Source: Algoriphagus lutimaris
Lineage (GTDB): Bacteria; Bacteroidota; Bacteroidia; Cytophagales; Cyclobacteriaceae
Reading direction: 5' to 3'
DNA: 64,000 nt
Assembly (NCBI RefSeq): GCF_017051705.1
Contig: NZ_JAFIDJ010000002.1
Location: 186,001 to 250,000, forward strand
Shown: in pieces, positions 17,740-26,395 of the stretch
Layout: the number at the start of each line of letters is the position of its first letter
How positions within the stretch are numbered: position 1 is the first letter of the stretch
Made by a program: the position numbers and the translations under genes
Notes under the pieces: generated by a model
Seen by the model: the letters and a program-made list of their open reading frames with translations, nothing else
The model's database searches: none
What the model was told of the DNA's origin: nothing

Positions 17740-18774
17740 ATGTCCAGCACGAAATCCGCAGCAGTAGTAAACTACGCTGAAGAAAAATATTCAGTTGAAA
17801 TCAGAGAAATCTCCATTCCTGATATTGGAGATGAAGATGTATTACTGGAAGTAGAGAATGTAGGAGTTTGTGGCAGTGACCTTCATCAATGGACTTCAGA
17901 TCACAGTTGGCCGGTAAACTACCCGGTGGTATTAGGCCATGAATTCGGAGGGAAAATAGCCGCTATTGGAGATAAAGTTTCTGCATGGAAGGTTGGAGAT
18001 AGAGTAGTCAGTGAAACTGCAGCAGTGATAGACAAGCAGAACCCCATGAGCAAAATTGGCTTATACAATTTAGACCCTACTAGAAAGGGGTTTGGATATG
18101 GGGTAAATGGGGCGATGACTCGTTTTGTCCGAGTACCTGCCCGATGTCTTCATACCGTCCCAGAAAACCTTTCCTTTGAAGAAGCTTGTCTGACGGAACC
18201 TTGTTGTGTTGCGTATAATGCAGTGGTAGGAAATTCTTCCATAAAACCCGGAGATAGAGTGATTGTCATAGGCCCCGGAACGATAGGGATACTTTGTGCA
18301 GCCGTGGCTAGACTGTGTGGGGCCGAAGTAGTAGTAGTGGGGTTGGAGGCTGATAAAGGTCGATTAGAAATTGCCAGAAAGTACGGTTGTGAAGTAATCA
18401 TAGGAGATGCCGAACATTGGGCTAGAAAAAGAGATGGGTTGGGAGCTGATTTAATCATTGATGCGGCAGGAGTGAGTGCCACTTTACAGATAGCCATGAA
18501 ATTAGTTCGACCTAATGGCCAAATCACGAAAGTGGGTTGGGGGCCTCAACCCTGTAATTTCTCTTTGGATCCTATCATTCAGAAGAATGTAAGACTTCAA
18601 GGAAGTTTTAGCCACAACTGGCCTATTTGGGAGCGGGTGATTGCATTACTTGCCAGTGGATCTTTGGATGTCAAACCTATTATTGGAGGTGTTTGGCCCA
18701 TTACCGAATGGAAAGAAGCATTTGAAAAAATGCATCATGGTCAAGTAGTCAAATCTGTTTTAAAACCTGTTTAA
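17740..18774 (+). CDS. Zinc-type medium-chain dehydrogenase, sugar/polyol type
   Basis: A 344-residue MDR oxidoreductase. GVCGSDLHQW (about 46-55) supplies the catalytic Cys and GHEFGG (about 67-72) the His-Glu pair of the catalytic zinc. The NAD fold has VIVIGPGTIGILCAAV with the GxGxxG-type turn near residue 180. The region that normally holds four Cys for the structural zinc (about residues 90-110) reads SETAAVIDKQNPMSKIG and has no Cys, so that site is absent. The next strand, GYGVNGAMTRFVRV, is normal for sorbitol/threonine dehydrogenase relatives. It follows the OMPDC-like gene by 3 bp and would oxidise a sugar, polyol or sugar acid of unknown identity. Confidence 0.85.
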   Translation: MSSTKSAAVVNYAEEKYSVEIREISIPDIGDEDVLLEVENVGVCGSDLHQWTSDHSWPVNYPVVLGHEFGGKIAAIGDKVSAWKVGDRVVSETAAVIDKQNPMSKIGLYNLDPTRKGFGYGVNGAMTRFVRVPARCLHTVPENLSFEEACLTEPCCVAYNAVVGNSSIKPGDRVIVIGPGTIGILCAAVARLCGAEVVVVGLEADKGRLEIARKYGCEVIIGDAEHWARKRDGLGADLIIDAAGVSATLQIAMKLVRPNGQITKVGWGPQPCNFSLDPIIQKNVRLQGSFSHNWPIWERVIALLASGSLDVKPIIGGVWPITEWKEAFEKMHHGQVVKSVLKPV

Positions 18775-18775
18775 T

Positions 18776-19573
18776 ATGAGACTCAAAGGAAAAGTCATCA
18801 TCGTCACTGGAAGTACCATGGGTATTGGTAAAGCAATTGCCAAGAAGATTGTGGAAGAAGGTGCAAAAGTCATCATCCATGGATTGGAAGAAGATTTGGG
18901 AATTCAAGTGATTGAAGAGATCGGAACTGAACAAGCCAAGCTATACATTGAAGACATCGCTAATGAAGGGGCTGGACAAAGATTAGTCGACTTAGCCATT
19001 GCAACTTGGGGACGCTTAGACGCTATTGTCAATAATGCTGCGCTCGTGGCAGCTTCTACTATTCACACCACAGATAAAGCATTTTTAAACCGCATGTTGG
19101 ATATTAATACATTTGCACCCCTATTCTTGATCAAATCAGCACTTCCATATTTAATTGAAAGTCGTGGTGCAGTCCTCAATATAGGTTCAATCAACGCTTG
19201 GAGCGGAGAGGACAATTTATTGGCATACAGTATTTCCAAAGGAGCGTTGATGACCATGACTAGAAATCTGGGAGATTCTTTATTTCGTGAAAACGGGGTA
19301 CGAGTCAACCAGATAAATCCTGGGTGGGTGCTTACCGAAAAGGAGATTGAACGAAAAAAAGAACATGGACTCGCTGACTCTTGGTACAAGGAATTATCTA
19401 AAATGTACGCTCCTGCTGGAAGAATCATTTGGCCAGAAGAAATAGCAGCGGCAACGATTTATTGGCTTTCGGATGAGAGTGGCCCAATCAGTGGTCAAGT
19501 GGTTGATTTGGAGCAATTCCCAATGATTGGCAGAAATATTCCAAAGGACTCGACGACTATTCCTCATAAATAA
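18776..19573 (+). CDS. SDR family NAD(P)-dependent oxidoreductase
   Basis: A 265-residue short-chain dehydrogenase. The nucleotide-binding motif is TGSTMGIG (residues 11-18), followed by NNAALVAAS (about 87-95). The catalytic Ser lies in NIGSINAWSG and the Tyr-Lys pair in YSISKGAL (about residues 156-163). INPGWVLTEKE follows as in ordinary classical SDRs. The start is 1 bp after the MDR stop, so the genes are translationally linked. Its substrate is presumably an intermediate of the same sugar-type pathway. Confidence 0.9.
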   Translation: MRLKGKVIIVTGSTMGIGKAIAKKIVEEGAKVIIHGLEEDLGIQVIEEIGTEQAKLYIEDIANEGAGQRLVDLAIATWGRLDAIVNNAALVAASTIHTTDKAFLNRMLDINTFAPLFLIKSALPYLIESRGAVLNIGSINAWSGEDNLLAYSISKGALMTMTRNLGDSLFRENGVRVNQINPGWVLTEKEIERKKEHGLADSWYKELSKMYAPAGRIIWPEEIAAATIYWLSDESGPISGQVVDLEQFPMIGRNIPKDSTTIPHK

Positions 19574-19591
19574 AATTAACACGAAACTCAA

Positions 19592-20479
19592 ATGCCAAAA
19601 ATAGCCGCCTTCCCAAAAGCATTTATGCAAGCCCTTTGCAAAGATGGATCCATGAAACTTTCCGAATGGATTGATCTTGCCGCTCCCCTAGATATTGATG
19701 GATTGGAATGGTATGCTGGATTCTTGGAAATGGAAAACAAGAAAAACTGGCCTATATTCAGGAAGATGGTAGAGGATAAAGGAATGGTAATTCCTATGAT
19801 GTGCTGCTCTCCAGACTTTACCCATCGTGACAAGGCTTTCCGGGAAAAAGAGATACAAAAACAGAAGCGTTGGATAGAAATGACCGATGAATTGGGAGGA
19901 AAATACTGTCGAGTCCTTTCCGGTCAATATAGACCTGAATTGTCAGTCGAAGAAGGAATCAAATTAGCAAAAGACTGTATCGAGACCTGCCTTCCTTATG
20001 CTCAATCTTTGGGAATCACATTGATTATAGAAAACCATTACAAAGATGATTTTTGGGAGTACCCTGAGTTTGCACAAAAAAGAGAGGTTTTCACAAAACT
20101 GGTTAACAGCATTCACCATCCCAATTTCGGTGTGAACTACGACCCCAGCAATACTTTTTTAGCGGGGGAAGATCCACTGGACTTATTGTATGATGTCTCA
20201 GAAAGAGTAGTCACCATGCATGCTAGTGATCGGTATTTGAAATATGGAACCATAGAAGATCTGAGAAAAGAAGAAGGAGGCGCCCAAGGCTATGCCAAAA
20301 GACTTAGCCATGGAGAAATCGGCCAAGGCATGAATGATTACGATGCCATTTTTTCTGAATTAAAAAGAGTCGGTTTTGACTCCTGGATCAGTATTGAAGA
20401 TGGTGTAGATGGGATGGATCAGCTAGAGCGAAGTGTAGGATTTTTGAAGAAAAAAATAGCTCAGTATTGGCATCAATGA
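19592..20479 (+). CDS. Sugar phosphate isomerase/epimerase (xylose isomerase-like TIM barrel)
   Basis: A 295-residue AP-endonuclease-2-like barrel. The metal ligands are plausible: IIENHYKDD (Glu), YDPSNTFLAGED (Asp), MHASDRYLK (His and Asp) and ISIEDGVDG (the final Glu). The first strand reads LDIDGLEWYAGF. No signal peptide, so cytoplasmic. Members of this fold include hydroxypyruvate, inosose and tagatose/psicose isomerases and dehydratases; the sequence does not decide among them. It starts 18 bp after the SDR gene and belongs to the same operon. Confidence 0.85.
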   Translation: MPKIAAFPKAFMQALCKDGSMKLSEWIDLAAPLDIDGLEWYAGFLEMENKKNWPIFRKMVEDKGMVIPMMCCSPDFTHRDKAFREKEIQKQKRWIEMTDELGGKYCRVLSGQYRPELSVEEGIKLAKDCIETCLPYAQSLGITLIIENHYKDDFWEYPEFAQKREVFTKLVNSIHHPNFGVNYDPSNTFLAGEDPLDLLYDVSERVVTMHASDRYLKYGTIEDLRKEEGGAQGYAKRLSHGEIGQGMNDYDAIFSELKRVGFDSWISIEDGVDGMDQLERSVGFLKKKIAQYWHQ

Positions 20480-20580
20480 TTTACTAAATGGGAAATACGT
20501 GCTTAAAAGTAAGTTTTGAAGTACTAGAAACTTCAAGAATTTTATCATGATTTCATTCAACTATTTCAACCCAATTTAGC

Positions 20581-21462
20581 ATGAAAACTTACCACTATAC
20601 CTCTATTCCCTCCCAGTGCTTTCTAGGTGAAGGCCCCTATTGGCATCATGACCGACAAAGCTTTTTCTGGGTTGATATTGAAAATGGAAAACTCTTTGAA
20701 TATAAAATCAGCTCTGGAAACACAAATTCGATTTCATTTCCTCATCGGCTTACTGTTGTTTTGGAGGGAAATGACGGCAATTTAATTTTAGGATTGGACC
20801 GGAAGCTAGCAAGCTATAACCTGGAATCGAAAGAATTGACTTGGCTTTTGGAAGTTGAGCCAGAAGAAAGTCTTCATCGATTCAATGATGGCAAAGTAGA
20901 CCCAGAAGGCAGGATTTGGATAGGAACTTTAAGCATCAAATTCACCAAAGGAGCAGGTTCACTTTATTGTATTGATCAAGATTTAACTCCTCAAAAAAAA
21001 CTTCCCGATTTAACCATTTCCAATGGAATGGCCTGGACCAAAGACTCCAAGACTTTTTATTTTATTGATTCCCCAACGCAGCAAATACAGGAATTTGATT
21101 TTGACAAAGATACTGGGGCAATTGAATTTAAAAGAATAGCAGTAGAAGTACCTCAAGAAATCGGAACACCAGACGGTATGTGTATAGATCAGGAGGGGAT
21201 GTTATGGGTTTCTCATTATGGTGGTTCGGGAGTCTACCGATGGAATCCAGTCTCTGGAGAATTAGTAGAAAAAATAGAACTGCCAGTTCCTCACGTGACT
21301 TCCTGTTGCTTTGGTGGTAAAAACCTAGACTATTTATTGATTACCACTGCCCAGGAAAATCTGACACAAGATCAGTTAAAAGAATATCCTCAAAGTGGTA
21401 ATACGTTTTTGGTAAAGACAGAAACAAAAGGCTTCCTACCAAACCGTGCACAACTCAAATAA
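20581..21462 (+). CDS. SMP-30/gluconolactonase/LRE family protein
   Basis: A 293-residue six-bladed beta-propeller lactonase. The conserved first Glu is in FLGEGPYWH (about residues 14-22), followed by DRQSFFWVDIENGKL. The metal-site Asn and Asp appear in NDGKVDPEGRIWIGT, TISNGMAWTKDSKTFYF and GTPDGMCIDQEGMLWVS. It would hydrolyse a sugar lactone made by one of the upstream dehydrogenases, consistent with a sugar-to-sugar-acid pathway. Last intact gene of the run; the transporter gene after it is broken. Confidence 0.92.
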   Translation: MKTYHYTSIPSQCFLGEGPYWHHDRQSFFWVDIENGKLFEYKISSGNTNSISFPHRLTVVLEGNDGNLILGLDRKLASYNLESKELTWLLEVEPEESLHRFNDGKVDPEGRIWIGTLSIKFTKGAGSLYCIDQDLTPQKKLPDLTISNGMAWTKDSKTFYFIDSPTQQIQEFDFDKDTGAIEFKRIAVEVPQEIGTPDGMCIDQEGMLWVSHYGGSGVYRWNPVSGELVEKIELPVPHVTSCCFGGKNLDYLLITTAQENLTQDQLKEYPQSGNTFLVKTETKGFLPNRAQLK

Positions 21463-21564
21463 GTCGGAAATCAATCAGTTTTTGAGCTAAAAAGGTGATT
21501 CATTTTTAGAAAATTGGAAAAATATAAAAAATATTGAAGGGATATATTTCTTCATTTCAACTGT

Positions 21565-22275
21565 ATGAAATAGCCCTTTTTGGGGATTCAATACAGTTTC
21601 GGGTTGCAGCAGAGTTAAGTCAAACCGATCTATGATATGTTGGGTGCTGTTCCTGATGAAATCCCAATCTTAAATCTCGCTGGTTCCATGACCAGTTTAT
21701 TAATTCAACCCATTATTGGAGCACTGAGTGACAGTACCTGGTATCCAAGGTTTGGTAAGAGAAAACCATTTTTCTTCAATGGGGCATTGATATGTAGTAT
21801 CTGCCTTTTCTTCTACCCGTTCAGCAGTAACCAAGGATGGCTGATGGTCTACTTTGGGTGTTAAATACCACCAATAATATAGCCATGGAGAATTATGGTG
21901 TCTGGTCGGGAATGTATTTCCTGACGAACAATACAGCAAAGGTTTTCTGACACAAAGTTTTTTAACTGGGCTAGGAATTACACTAGTAAATGCCCTATTA
22001 TTCGTATTCCAAAAAAACATTCCGGGAATTGCTGGTTCATTGGATGTTTGGGTGTATGTCTCTTTCTTTTTAGAGACGATTGCTCCATCGGTTCAGTGGT
22101 TTGAAGTATTTCCAAAACTGTAGATTTCCCTTCATCAGAAAAAGATCTGGCATCCTTAAATGAGAGGAATAAAAACATGTCACACGCTGCCATCCAATTT
22201 TTCCTATCTATCCCCCCCTTTTTGGTCAAAAAGCGTGGGATCACTACTGTAAAAGCTCCTCCAAACAATAATTAA
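21565..22275 (+). pseudogene. Decayed MFS sugar transporter (GPH/SLC45-like)
   Basis: Fragments of one transporter can be read across three frames. From 21574, FLGIQYSFGLQQS then KPIYDMLGAVPDEIP, interrupted by TAG at 21571 and TAA at 21616. From 21637 an open stretch with LIQPIIGALSDSTW and RFGKRKPFFFNGAL (the cytoplasmic loop motif after TM2) runs to a TAA near 21862. Frame +2 carries NTTNNIAME, then frame +1 from 21905 carries VGNVFPDEQYSKGFLTQS and two further spans to a TAG at 22124. The rest, about half the usual 450-500 residues, is gone. At least two nonsense mutations and two frameshifts are needed. It lies immediately behind the lactonase and was probably the pathway's importer. Confidence 0.8.
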
Positions 22276-22305
22276 TTTCTAAAGTCTTATATGGACTTTA
22301 GAAAT
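22275..22305. other. 12-bp palindrome between convergent genes
   Basis: Arms atttctaaagtc and gactttagaaat around a 7-base loop. It overlaps the last codons of the porin gene and follows the transporter remnant. There is no long T-run, so termination is uncertain. Confidence 0.5.
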
Positions 22306-23593
22306 CATAATAAAACAAAATATTTAAGCGCAGTGCATTTCCTTTTTGGCGGTCATTATCCTGACGTTTTCCCCAAATAGCCTCTCCTCCAACTTTTGCC
22401 CCCTCAGCAAGGTCCCAAAAAGTATTTACTCGAAAGGAATATCCGTTTTTGTAAGCATTATCCAAGGTGAATTCGTAAGTTTCAATTTGCAACAAGCCTG
22501 CTGTGAAATTTGAATAAATATTTTTTCTCCAATTATGTTCATATGTTCCGTATAAGCCCAAAGATAATGGAGACCTGATTTTTACGCCGGGTTCGATAAC
22601 AAAATCAGAACCTATCCCATCAAGATCATTGAAATATCTTGTGATTGCTTGACCTATTACCCCTTGAAAATACCATTTTCCATTTTTCCATGAATCAATT
22701 ACGGTGGAACCAGAAATACCCCAGCCTGGCTTTAAGATTAATCTCCCACTAGGACTTCTACCTGATAGCATAGGTATTATTCCTGATAATTGGACAGATC
22801 CCCAAGGGTATATCTTATCCAATCTTGATGTAATATCTGGAAAAAGTTGAAAGGTCTGACTGGTAACGGAATCAGGTAAAGCAAGATTTGGGATGATGTA
22901 CTCTAATCCAACAGCGAGGTTTGCACCTAAAAATGTCTTAGGAACTGAATATCTTGCTTGCGGTGTACGAGTTACGTTAGATCCAGTGGGCCCAGCAAAA
23001 TCCACCATTGCTGGTAATGCATTAACATGAGAAAATAAGCTCCAAGTTTGCCCAAATAAAAATTGACCAAACTGTCCGTAAGCATGCCTGATCCTAAATC
23101 CATTTTCCCCTGCGAAATCAGTCTCCAATCGGATAAAAACATCTCCCATTTCTGTTTTCCTGGTAACTTCAAACCCCAATCTGGTTTGATCTAATCCATT
23201 GTAATAATTTGGAAACGCTTTATTTAAGGCTCCTGTTGGAATTTCGTCCGTTCGGAATGAGTTTTTGGAAGACAAATTAAGCAAATCAAAAACACCAAGG
23301 TATCTGACCGATCCCAATATCCTCAATTGGATTTTTCCATCTGCTGTTCTAATATATAATCCACGGTCATCTGCAATATCCAAAGGAGCTGTCTCTTGAA
23401 TCCTAGTTGAATCTCTTTGAATAGAATCAGCGGAGCTCGTCCCTATCATTGTTTTTTGTTGAATGACATCTTGCCCCAAACAAAAAAAAGAGCTTAGAAA
23501 ACATAAAGTAAAAATAAAAAAAGACCATGAGGTCATTTCCCAAGACTTATGTCGCTGGCGAATACCTGCCTTGCAACTTTGAAATATTTTCAT
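22298..23593 (-). CDS. DcaP-like outer membrane porin
   Basis: A 431-residue outer-membrane protein. After a basic N-terminus the hydrophobic core WSFFIFTLCFLSSFFCLGQD is a signal peptide with a late start (a shorter start within the first 20 residues is possible). A variable linker (about 45-70) leads into an antiparallel beta-barrel with alternating hydrophobic residues, and the chain ends in FYYDF, the terminal aromatic expected for BAM assembly. FGQTWSLFSHVNALPAMVDFAG near residues 178-199 resembles DcaP-type trimeric channels, which take up small acids. It converges on the broken sugar transporter, so it might once have served the same pathway. Confidence 0.65.
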   Translation of the reverse strand: MKIFQSCKAGIRQRHKSWEMTSWSFFIFTLCFLSSFFCLGQDVIQQKTMIGTSSADSIQRDSTRIQETAPLDIADDRGLYIRTADGKIQLRILGSVRYLGVFDLLNLSSKNSFRTDEIPTGALNKAFPNYYNGLDQTRLGFEVTRKTEMGDVFIRLETDFAGENGFRIRHAYGQFGQFLFGQTWSLFSHVNALPAMVDFAGPTGSNVTRTPQARYSVPKTFLGANLAVGLEYIIPNLALPDSVTSQTFQLFPDITSRLDKIYPWGSVQLSGIIPMLSGRSPSGRLILKPGWGISGSTVIDSWKNGKWYFQGVIGQAITRYFNDLDGIGSDFVIEPGVKIRSPLSLGLYGTYEHNWRKNIYSNFTAGLLQIETYEFTLDNAYKNGYSFRVNTFWDLAEGAKVGGEAIWGKRQDNDRQKGNALRLNILFYYDF

Positions 23594-23711
23594 GACTATT
23601 TTTGGGCAGTGATAGAATTATTTTAATGGGATTAATGGCCTTATTTAATAGAAGTTCCTTGCTATTCATTCTTTCGGACAAGAAGGCTTCTTTCATTTTT
23701 TTAAAATTTAG

Positions 23712-23783
23712 TAGCCCCGCTAGGAATCGAACCTAGATCTAAAGTTTAGGAAACTTCTATTCTATCCATTGAACTACGGGGCC
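23712..23783 (-). tRNA. tRNA-Arg (anticodon CCT)
   Basis: A complete cloverleaf on the minus strand. Acceptor stem GGCCCCG pairs with CGGGGCT, D-stem GTTC/GAAT, anticodon stem GAAGT/ACTTT around the loop TTCCTAA, and T-stem CTAGG/CCTAG around TTCGATT. The discriminator base is A and CCA is not encoded. Anticodon CCT reads AGG, so the charge is arginine. Confidence 0.93.
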
Positions 23784-23985
23784 AGAAAAGGATGCTCATT
23801 CGAAGAAACGGATTTTCTCATAAATAGGAAATCCTTTTTTATCCGGATTGGTTAATTAAGCCTCTTGCCAGTCTTTTTTTTGCAAAACAGTCGAATTATA
23901 CTCAATTCGACTTGCAAGATAAAAGAAACCCTCACTTTCTGGCAAATATTCTTTAGCCAACTTATGGCTTTACAAGGATTTACAC

Positions 23986-23993
23986 TATCTTTG
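23986..23993 (+). promoter_or_regulatory. Bacteroidota-type -7 element for the rpsP operon
   Basis: TATCTTTG matches the TAnnTTTG consensus of the Bacteroidota housekeeping sigma factor and lies 54 bp ahead of the rpsP start. A clear -33 TTG is not obvious. Confidence 0.55.
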
Positions 23994-24047
23994 CACTCCA
24001 AAATTAGGATGGACGGGTTCCATCCACTCACTAAATACAACAAATTT

Positions 24048-24626
24048 ATGTCAGTAAAAATCAGATTAGCACGAAGAGGTAGAAAGAAAATGGCTATCTA
24101 CGACGTGGTTGTAGCTGATGCAAGAGCTCCACGTGATGGACGCTTCATCGAAAAAATCGGGTCTTATAACCCAAACACAGATCCTGCTTCTATTAACATC
24201 AACAATGAGCGCGCTCTAAAATGGTTGTTGAATGGAGCTCAGCCTACCGATACTGTAAAGGCAATGCTTTCTTACAGAGGTATCATGCTGAAAAAACACC
24301 TTCAAATTGGTGTATTGAAGGGTGCAATCACTCAAGAACAAGCAGACGCGAAATTTGAAGCTTGGTTAAGCGAAAAAGACGCGAAAATCGCTGGTAAGAC
24401 TGAAGGTATCAATAAAGCAAAAGCTGACGCACGTCAGAAAGCTTTGGATGCTGAAGCTGCTAAAAACCAAGCTAGATTGGACGCTATCAAAGCAAGAGAA
24501 GAAGAACAAAAAGCTCTTCTAGCTGCTGCTGAGGCTGCAAACAACCCTGCTGCTGAAGAAGCAAGCGAAGAAGAAGCAACTGATGCTCCTGAGGCTTCCG
24601 CAGAAGGCGACGAAGCAAAAGCTTAA
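24048..24626 (+). CDS. rpsP: 30S ribosomal protein S16 with long C-terminal tail
   Basis: S16 binds 16S rRNA in early 30S assembly. The start [42 protein letters not shown] (landmarks only; residues 1-42) is the conserved core. Standard S16 is 80-90 residues, whereas this one is 192. The extra 100 residues form a charged helix (about 110-160, rich in Ala, Lys and Glu) and an acidic Ala/Glu tail, an extension seen across Bacteroidota. The ATG at 24048 gives the canonical start. It leads the classic rpsP-rimM-trmD-rplS ribosome/tRNA operon. Confidence 0.95.
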   Translation: MSVKIRLARRGRKKMAIYDVVVADARAPRDGRFIEKIGSYNPNTDPASININNERALKWLLNGAQPTDTVKAMLSYRGIMLKKHLQIGVLKGAITQEQADAKFEAWLSEKDAKIAGKTEGINKAKADARQKALDAEAAKNQARLDAIKAREEEQKALLAAAEAANNPAAEEASEEEATDAPEASAEGDEAKA

Positions 24627-24640
24627 TAAAAAATCTCCCC

Positions 24641-25171
24641 ATGAACAAGGAGCAATGCTTTCAATTAGGCTATGTAGCCAAAGTTCATGGACTTCGTGGA
24701 GAAGTGGTCGTGATGTTGGATACAGATAATCCGGAGGATTACGAAGATCTAGAACATCTCTTCCTTGAGCAAAAATCCCGGCTGGTGCCGTTTTTCCTGG
24801 AGCACTTTGTACTCCAACCCGGAAATAAGGCATTGGCAAAATTTGAGGATTATGATTCGCTCGATCAGGTAGAAGGATTAGTAGGTTCGGAAGTTTACCT
24901 TCCACTCACCGAACTTCCTGAACTGGAAGATGACCAATATTATTTCCACGAGTTGATCGGATTTGAGGTCTTTGATGAGACCAAAGGTTTGATAGGAACT
25001 GTCCAGGTTGTTTATGACCTGGAAACACAGGATCTCCTCGGGGTGACACACCAGGGTAAAGAAGTTTTGATACCAATTCAAGATGGAATTATCCAACAGG
25101 TGGACAAGACAGCAAAAAAAGTTTTCTGTCAATTACCCGAAGGTTTACTTGAAATTTATCTGGAAGACTGA
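24641..25171 (+). CDS. rimM: Ribosome maturation factor RimM
   Basis: A 176-residue RimM with an N-terminal RimM beta-barrel (starting QCFQLGYVAKVHGLRGEVVV, residues 5-24) and a C-terminal PRC barrel (YYFHELIGFEVFDETKG, about 96-112; HQGKEVLIPIQDGII near 140). RimM binds S19 and helps 16S rRNA processing in the 30S head. It starts 14 bp after rpsP and ends 3 bp before trmD. Confidence 0.95.
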   Translation: MNKEQCFQLGYVAKVHGLRGEVVVMLDTDNPEDYEDLEHLFLEQKSRLVPFFLEHFVLQPGNKALAKFEDYDSLDQVEGLVGSEVYLPLTELPELEDDQYYFHELIGFEVFDETKGLIGTVQVVYDLETQDLLGVTHQGKEVLIPIQDGIIQQVDKTAKKVFCQLPEGLLEIYLED

Positions 25172-25174
25172 CCC

Positions 25175-25858
25175 ATGCACATTGATATAATCACAGTGGT
25201 CCCTGGCTTGTTGGACAGCCCCTTTTCCCATTCTATTCTGAAAAGAGCGGAAGACAAAGGACTGGCGAGCATCCGGGTGATCAATTTAAGAGATTATGCA
25301 ATGGGCAAGCAAAAGCAAGTCGATGATTATGCTTTTGGTGGGGGAGCAGGGATGGTCATGATGATCGAGCCAATAGCCCGATGCATCGAAGCACTTCAAA
25401 AAGAGCGCACCTATGATGAAATCATCTACATGACGCCTGATGGAGCTACTTTTGATCAACCCATGGCCAATGCGCTTTCGCTCAAAAAAAACCTATTGAT
25501 CCTTTGTGGTCATTATAAGGGAATAGATGAGCGGGTGAGAGAAAAATTCATCACCAAAGAAATTAGCATAGGAGACTTCGTATTGTCCGGAGGAGAATTG
25601 GCCGCAGCGGTAGTAGCTGATGCAGTCATTCGGTTGATTCCGGGAGTACTGAATGACGAAACTTCTGCTTTGACAGATTCTTTCCAAGACGGCTTACTGG
25701 CACCACCAGTATATACAAGGCCTGCAGAATATGAAGGAATGAAAGTCCCTGATGTTTTGCTGTCAGGCCATGAAGCCAAGATAAATGAATGGAGATTTGA
25801 AGCGTCGGTTCGTAGGACCCAAGAAAGAAGACCTGATCTGCTCAGCGGACAGGAATAA
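25175..25858 (+). CDS. trmD: tRNA (guanine-37-N1)-methyltransferase TrmD
   Basis: Methylates G37 next to the anticodon to prevent +1 frameshifting. The SPOUT deep-knot region is intact: [16 protein letters not shown] (about 111-126) and [14 protein letters not shown] (about 132-145) bind SAM. The start [20 protein letters not shown] is normal apart from VPG in place of the common [10 protein letters not shown] at the C-terminus is the usual end. Length 227. Third gene of the rpsP operon. Confidence 0.96.
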   Translation: MHIDIITVVPGLLDSPFSHSILKRAEDKGLASIRVINLRDYAMGKQKQVDDYAFGGGAGMVMMIEPIARCIEALQKERTYDEIIYMTPDGATFDQPMANALSLKKNLLILCGHYKGIDERVREKFITKEISIGDFVLSGGELAAAVVADAVIRLIPGVLNDETSALTDSFQDGLLAPPVYTRPAEYEGMKVPDVLLSGHEAKINEWRFEASVRRTQERRPDLLSGQE

Positions 25859-25942
25859 GGGAACTTCGATACAGCATCGAACAAGAAGTAATTAAATAAG
25901 CCACTGAGATGGCAAAAAGCGAAAGCATAAAAAGATAAAGCT

Positions 25943-26308
25943 ATGAGCGAACTAATTAAAATAGTAGAGGCGGAATACAGCGAGGTTAGAGCTAAGTTCC
26001 CTACTTTCAAAGCTGGTGATACCATCAACGTACACGTACGTATCAAAGAAGGTAACAAAGAGCGTGTTCAGCAGTTCCAAGGAACTGTGATCCAGCGTAA
26101 AAACCCAAATACCAATGGCGAAACTTTCACAGTAAGAAAGATCTCTAACGGTATTGGTGTGGAGCGTATTTTCCCTATCATCTCTCCAGCTATCGAGCAA
26201 ATCGATCTATTGAGACAAGGTAGAGTGAGAAGAGCTCGTTTATTCTACTTGAGAGGACGTCAGGGTAAAGCTGCACGTATCAAGGAGAAAATCAGAGTGA
26301 AGCACTAA
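25943..26308 (+). CDS. rplS: 50S ribosomal protein L19
   Basis: L19 sits at the 30S-50S interface. The 121 residues show [26 protein letters not shown] (landmark region 23-48), then [17 protein letters not shown] and the basic tail [24 protein letters not shown]. Length is normal. It begins 84 bp after trmD and ends the operon with a terminator. Confidence 0.96.
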   Translation: MSELIKIVEAEYSEVRAKFPTFKAGDTINVHVRIKEGNKERVQQFQGTVIQRKNPNTNGETFTVRKISNGIGVERIFPIISPAIEQIDLLRQGRVRRARLFYLRGRQGKAARIKEKIRVKH

Positions 26309-26326
26309 GAGCAATTGCTCTTTCAA

Positions 26327-26361
26327 TAAAAAAGGAACCTAGCAATGGGTTCCTTTTTTAT
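26327..26361 (+). terminator. Rho-independent terminator of the rpsP operon
   Basis: Arms aaaaaaggaacc and ggttcctttttt around an 8-base loop, 19 bp after the rplS stop. Confidence 0.9.
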
Positions 26362-26370
26362 TGCTCAATA

Positions 26371-26395
26371 TTTGAGGTTTTCAAAACCTCGAAGG
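26371..26395. repeat. REP-like palindrome, copy 3 (partial)
   Basis: tttgaggttttcaaaacctc followed by gaagg is identical over 25 bp to the copy at 1033-1063, but the left outer arm (aacc) is lost. It lies directly after the rpsP operon terminator, a usual intergenic position for REP elements. Confidence 0.68.

Noticed and set aside
21978-22268. 96-codon minus-strand frame over the transporter remnant
   Set aside because: The plus strand carries recognisable transporter segments here; the minus frame has no homologous pattern.
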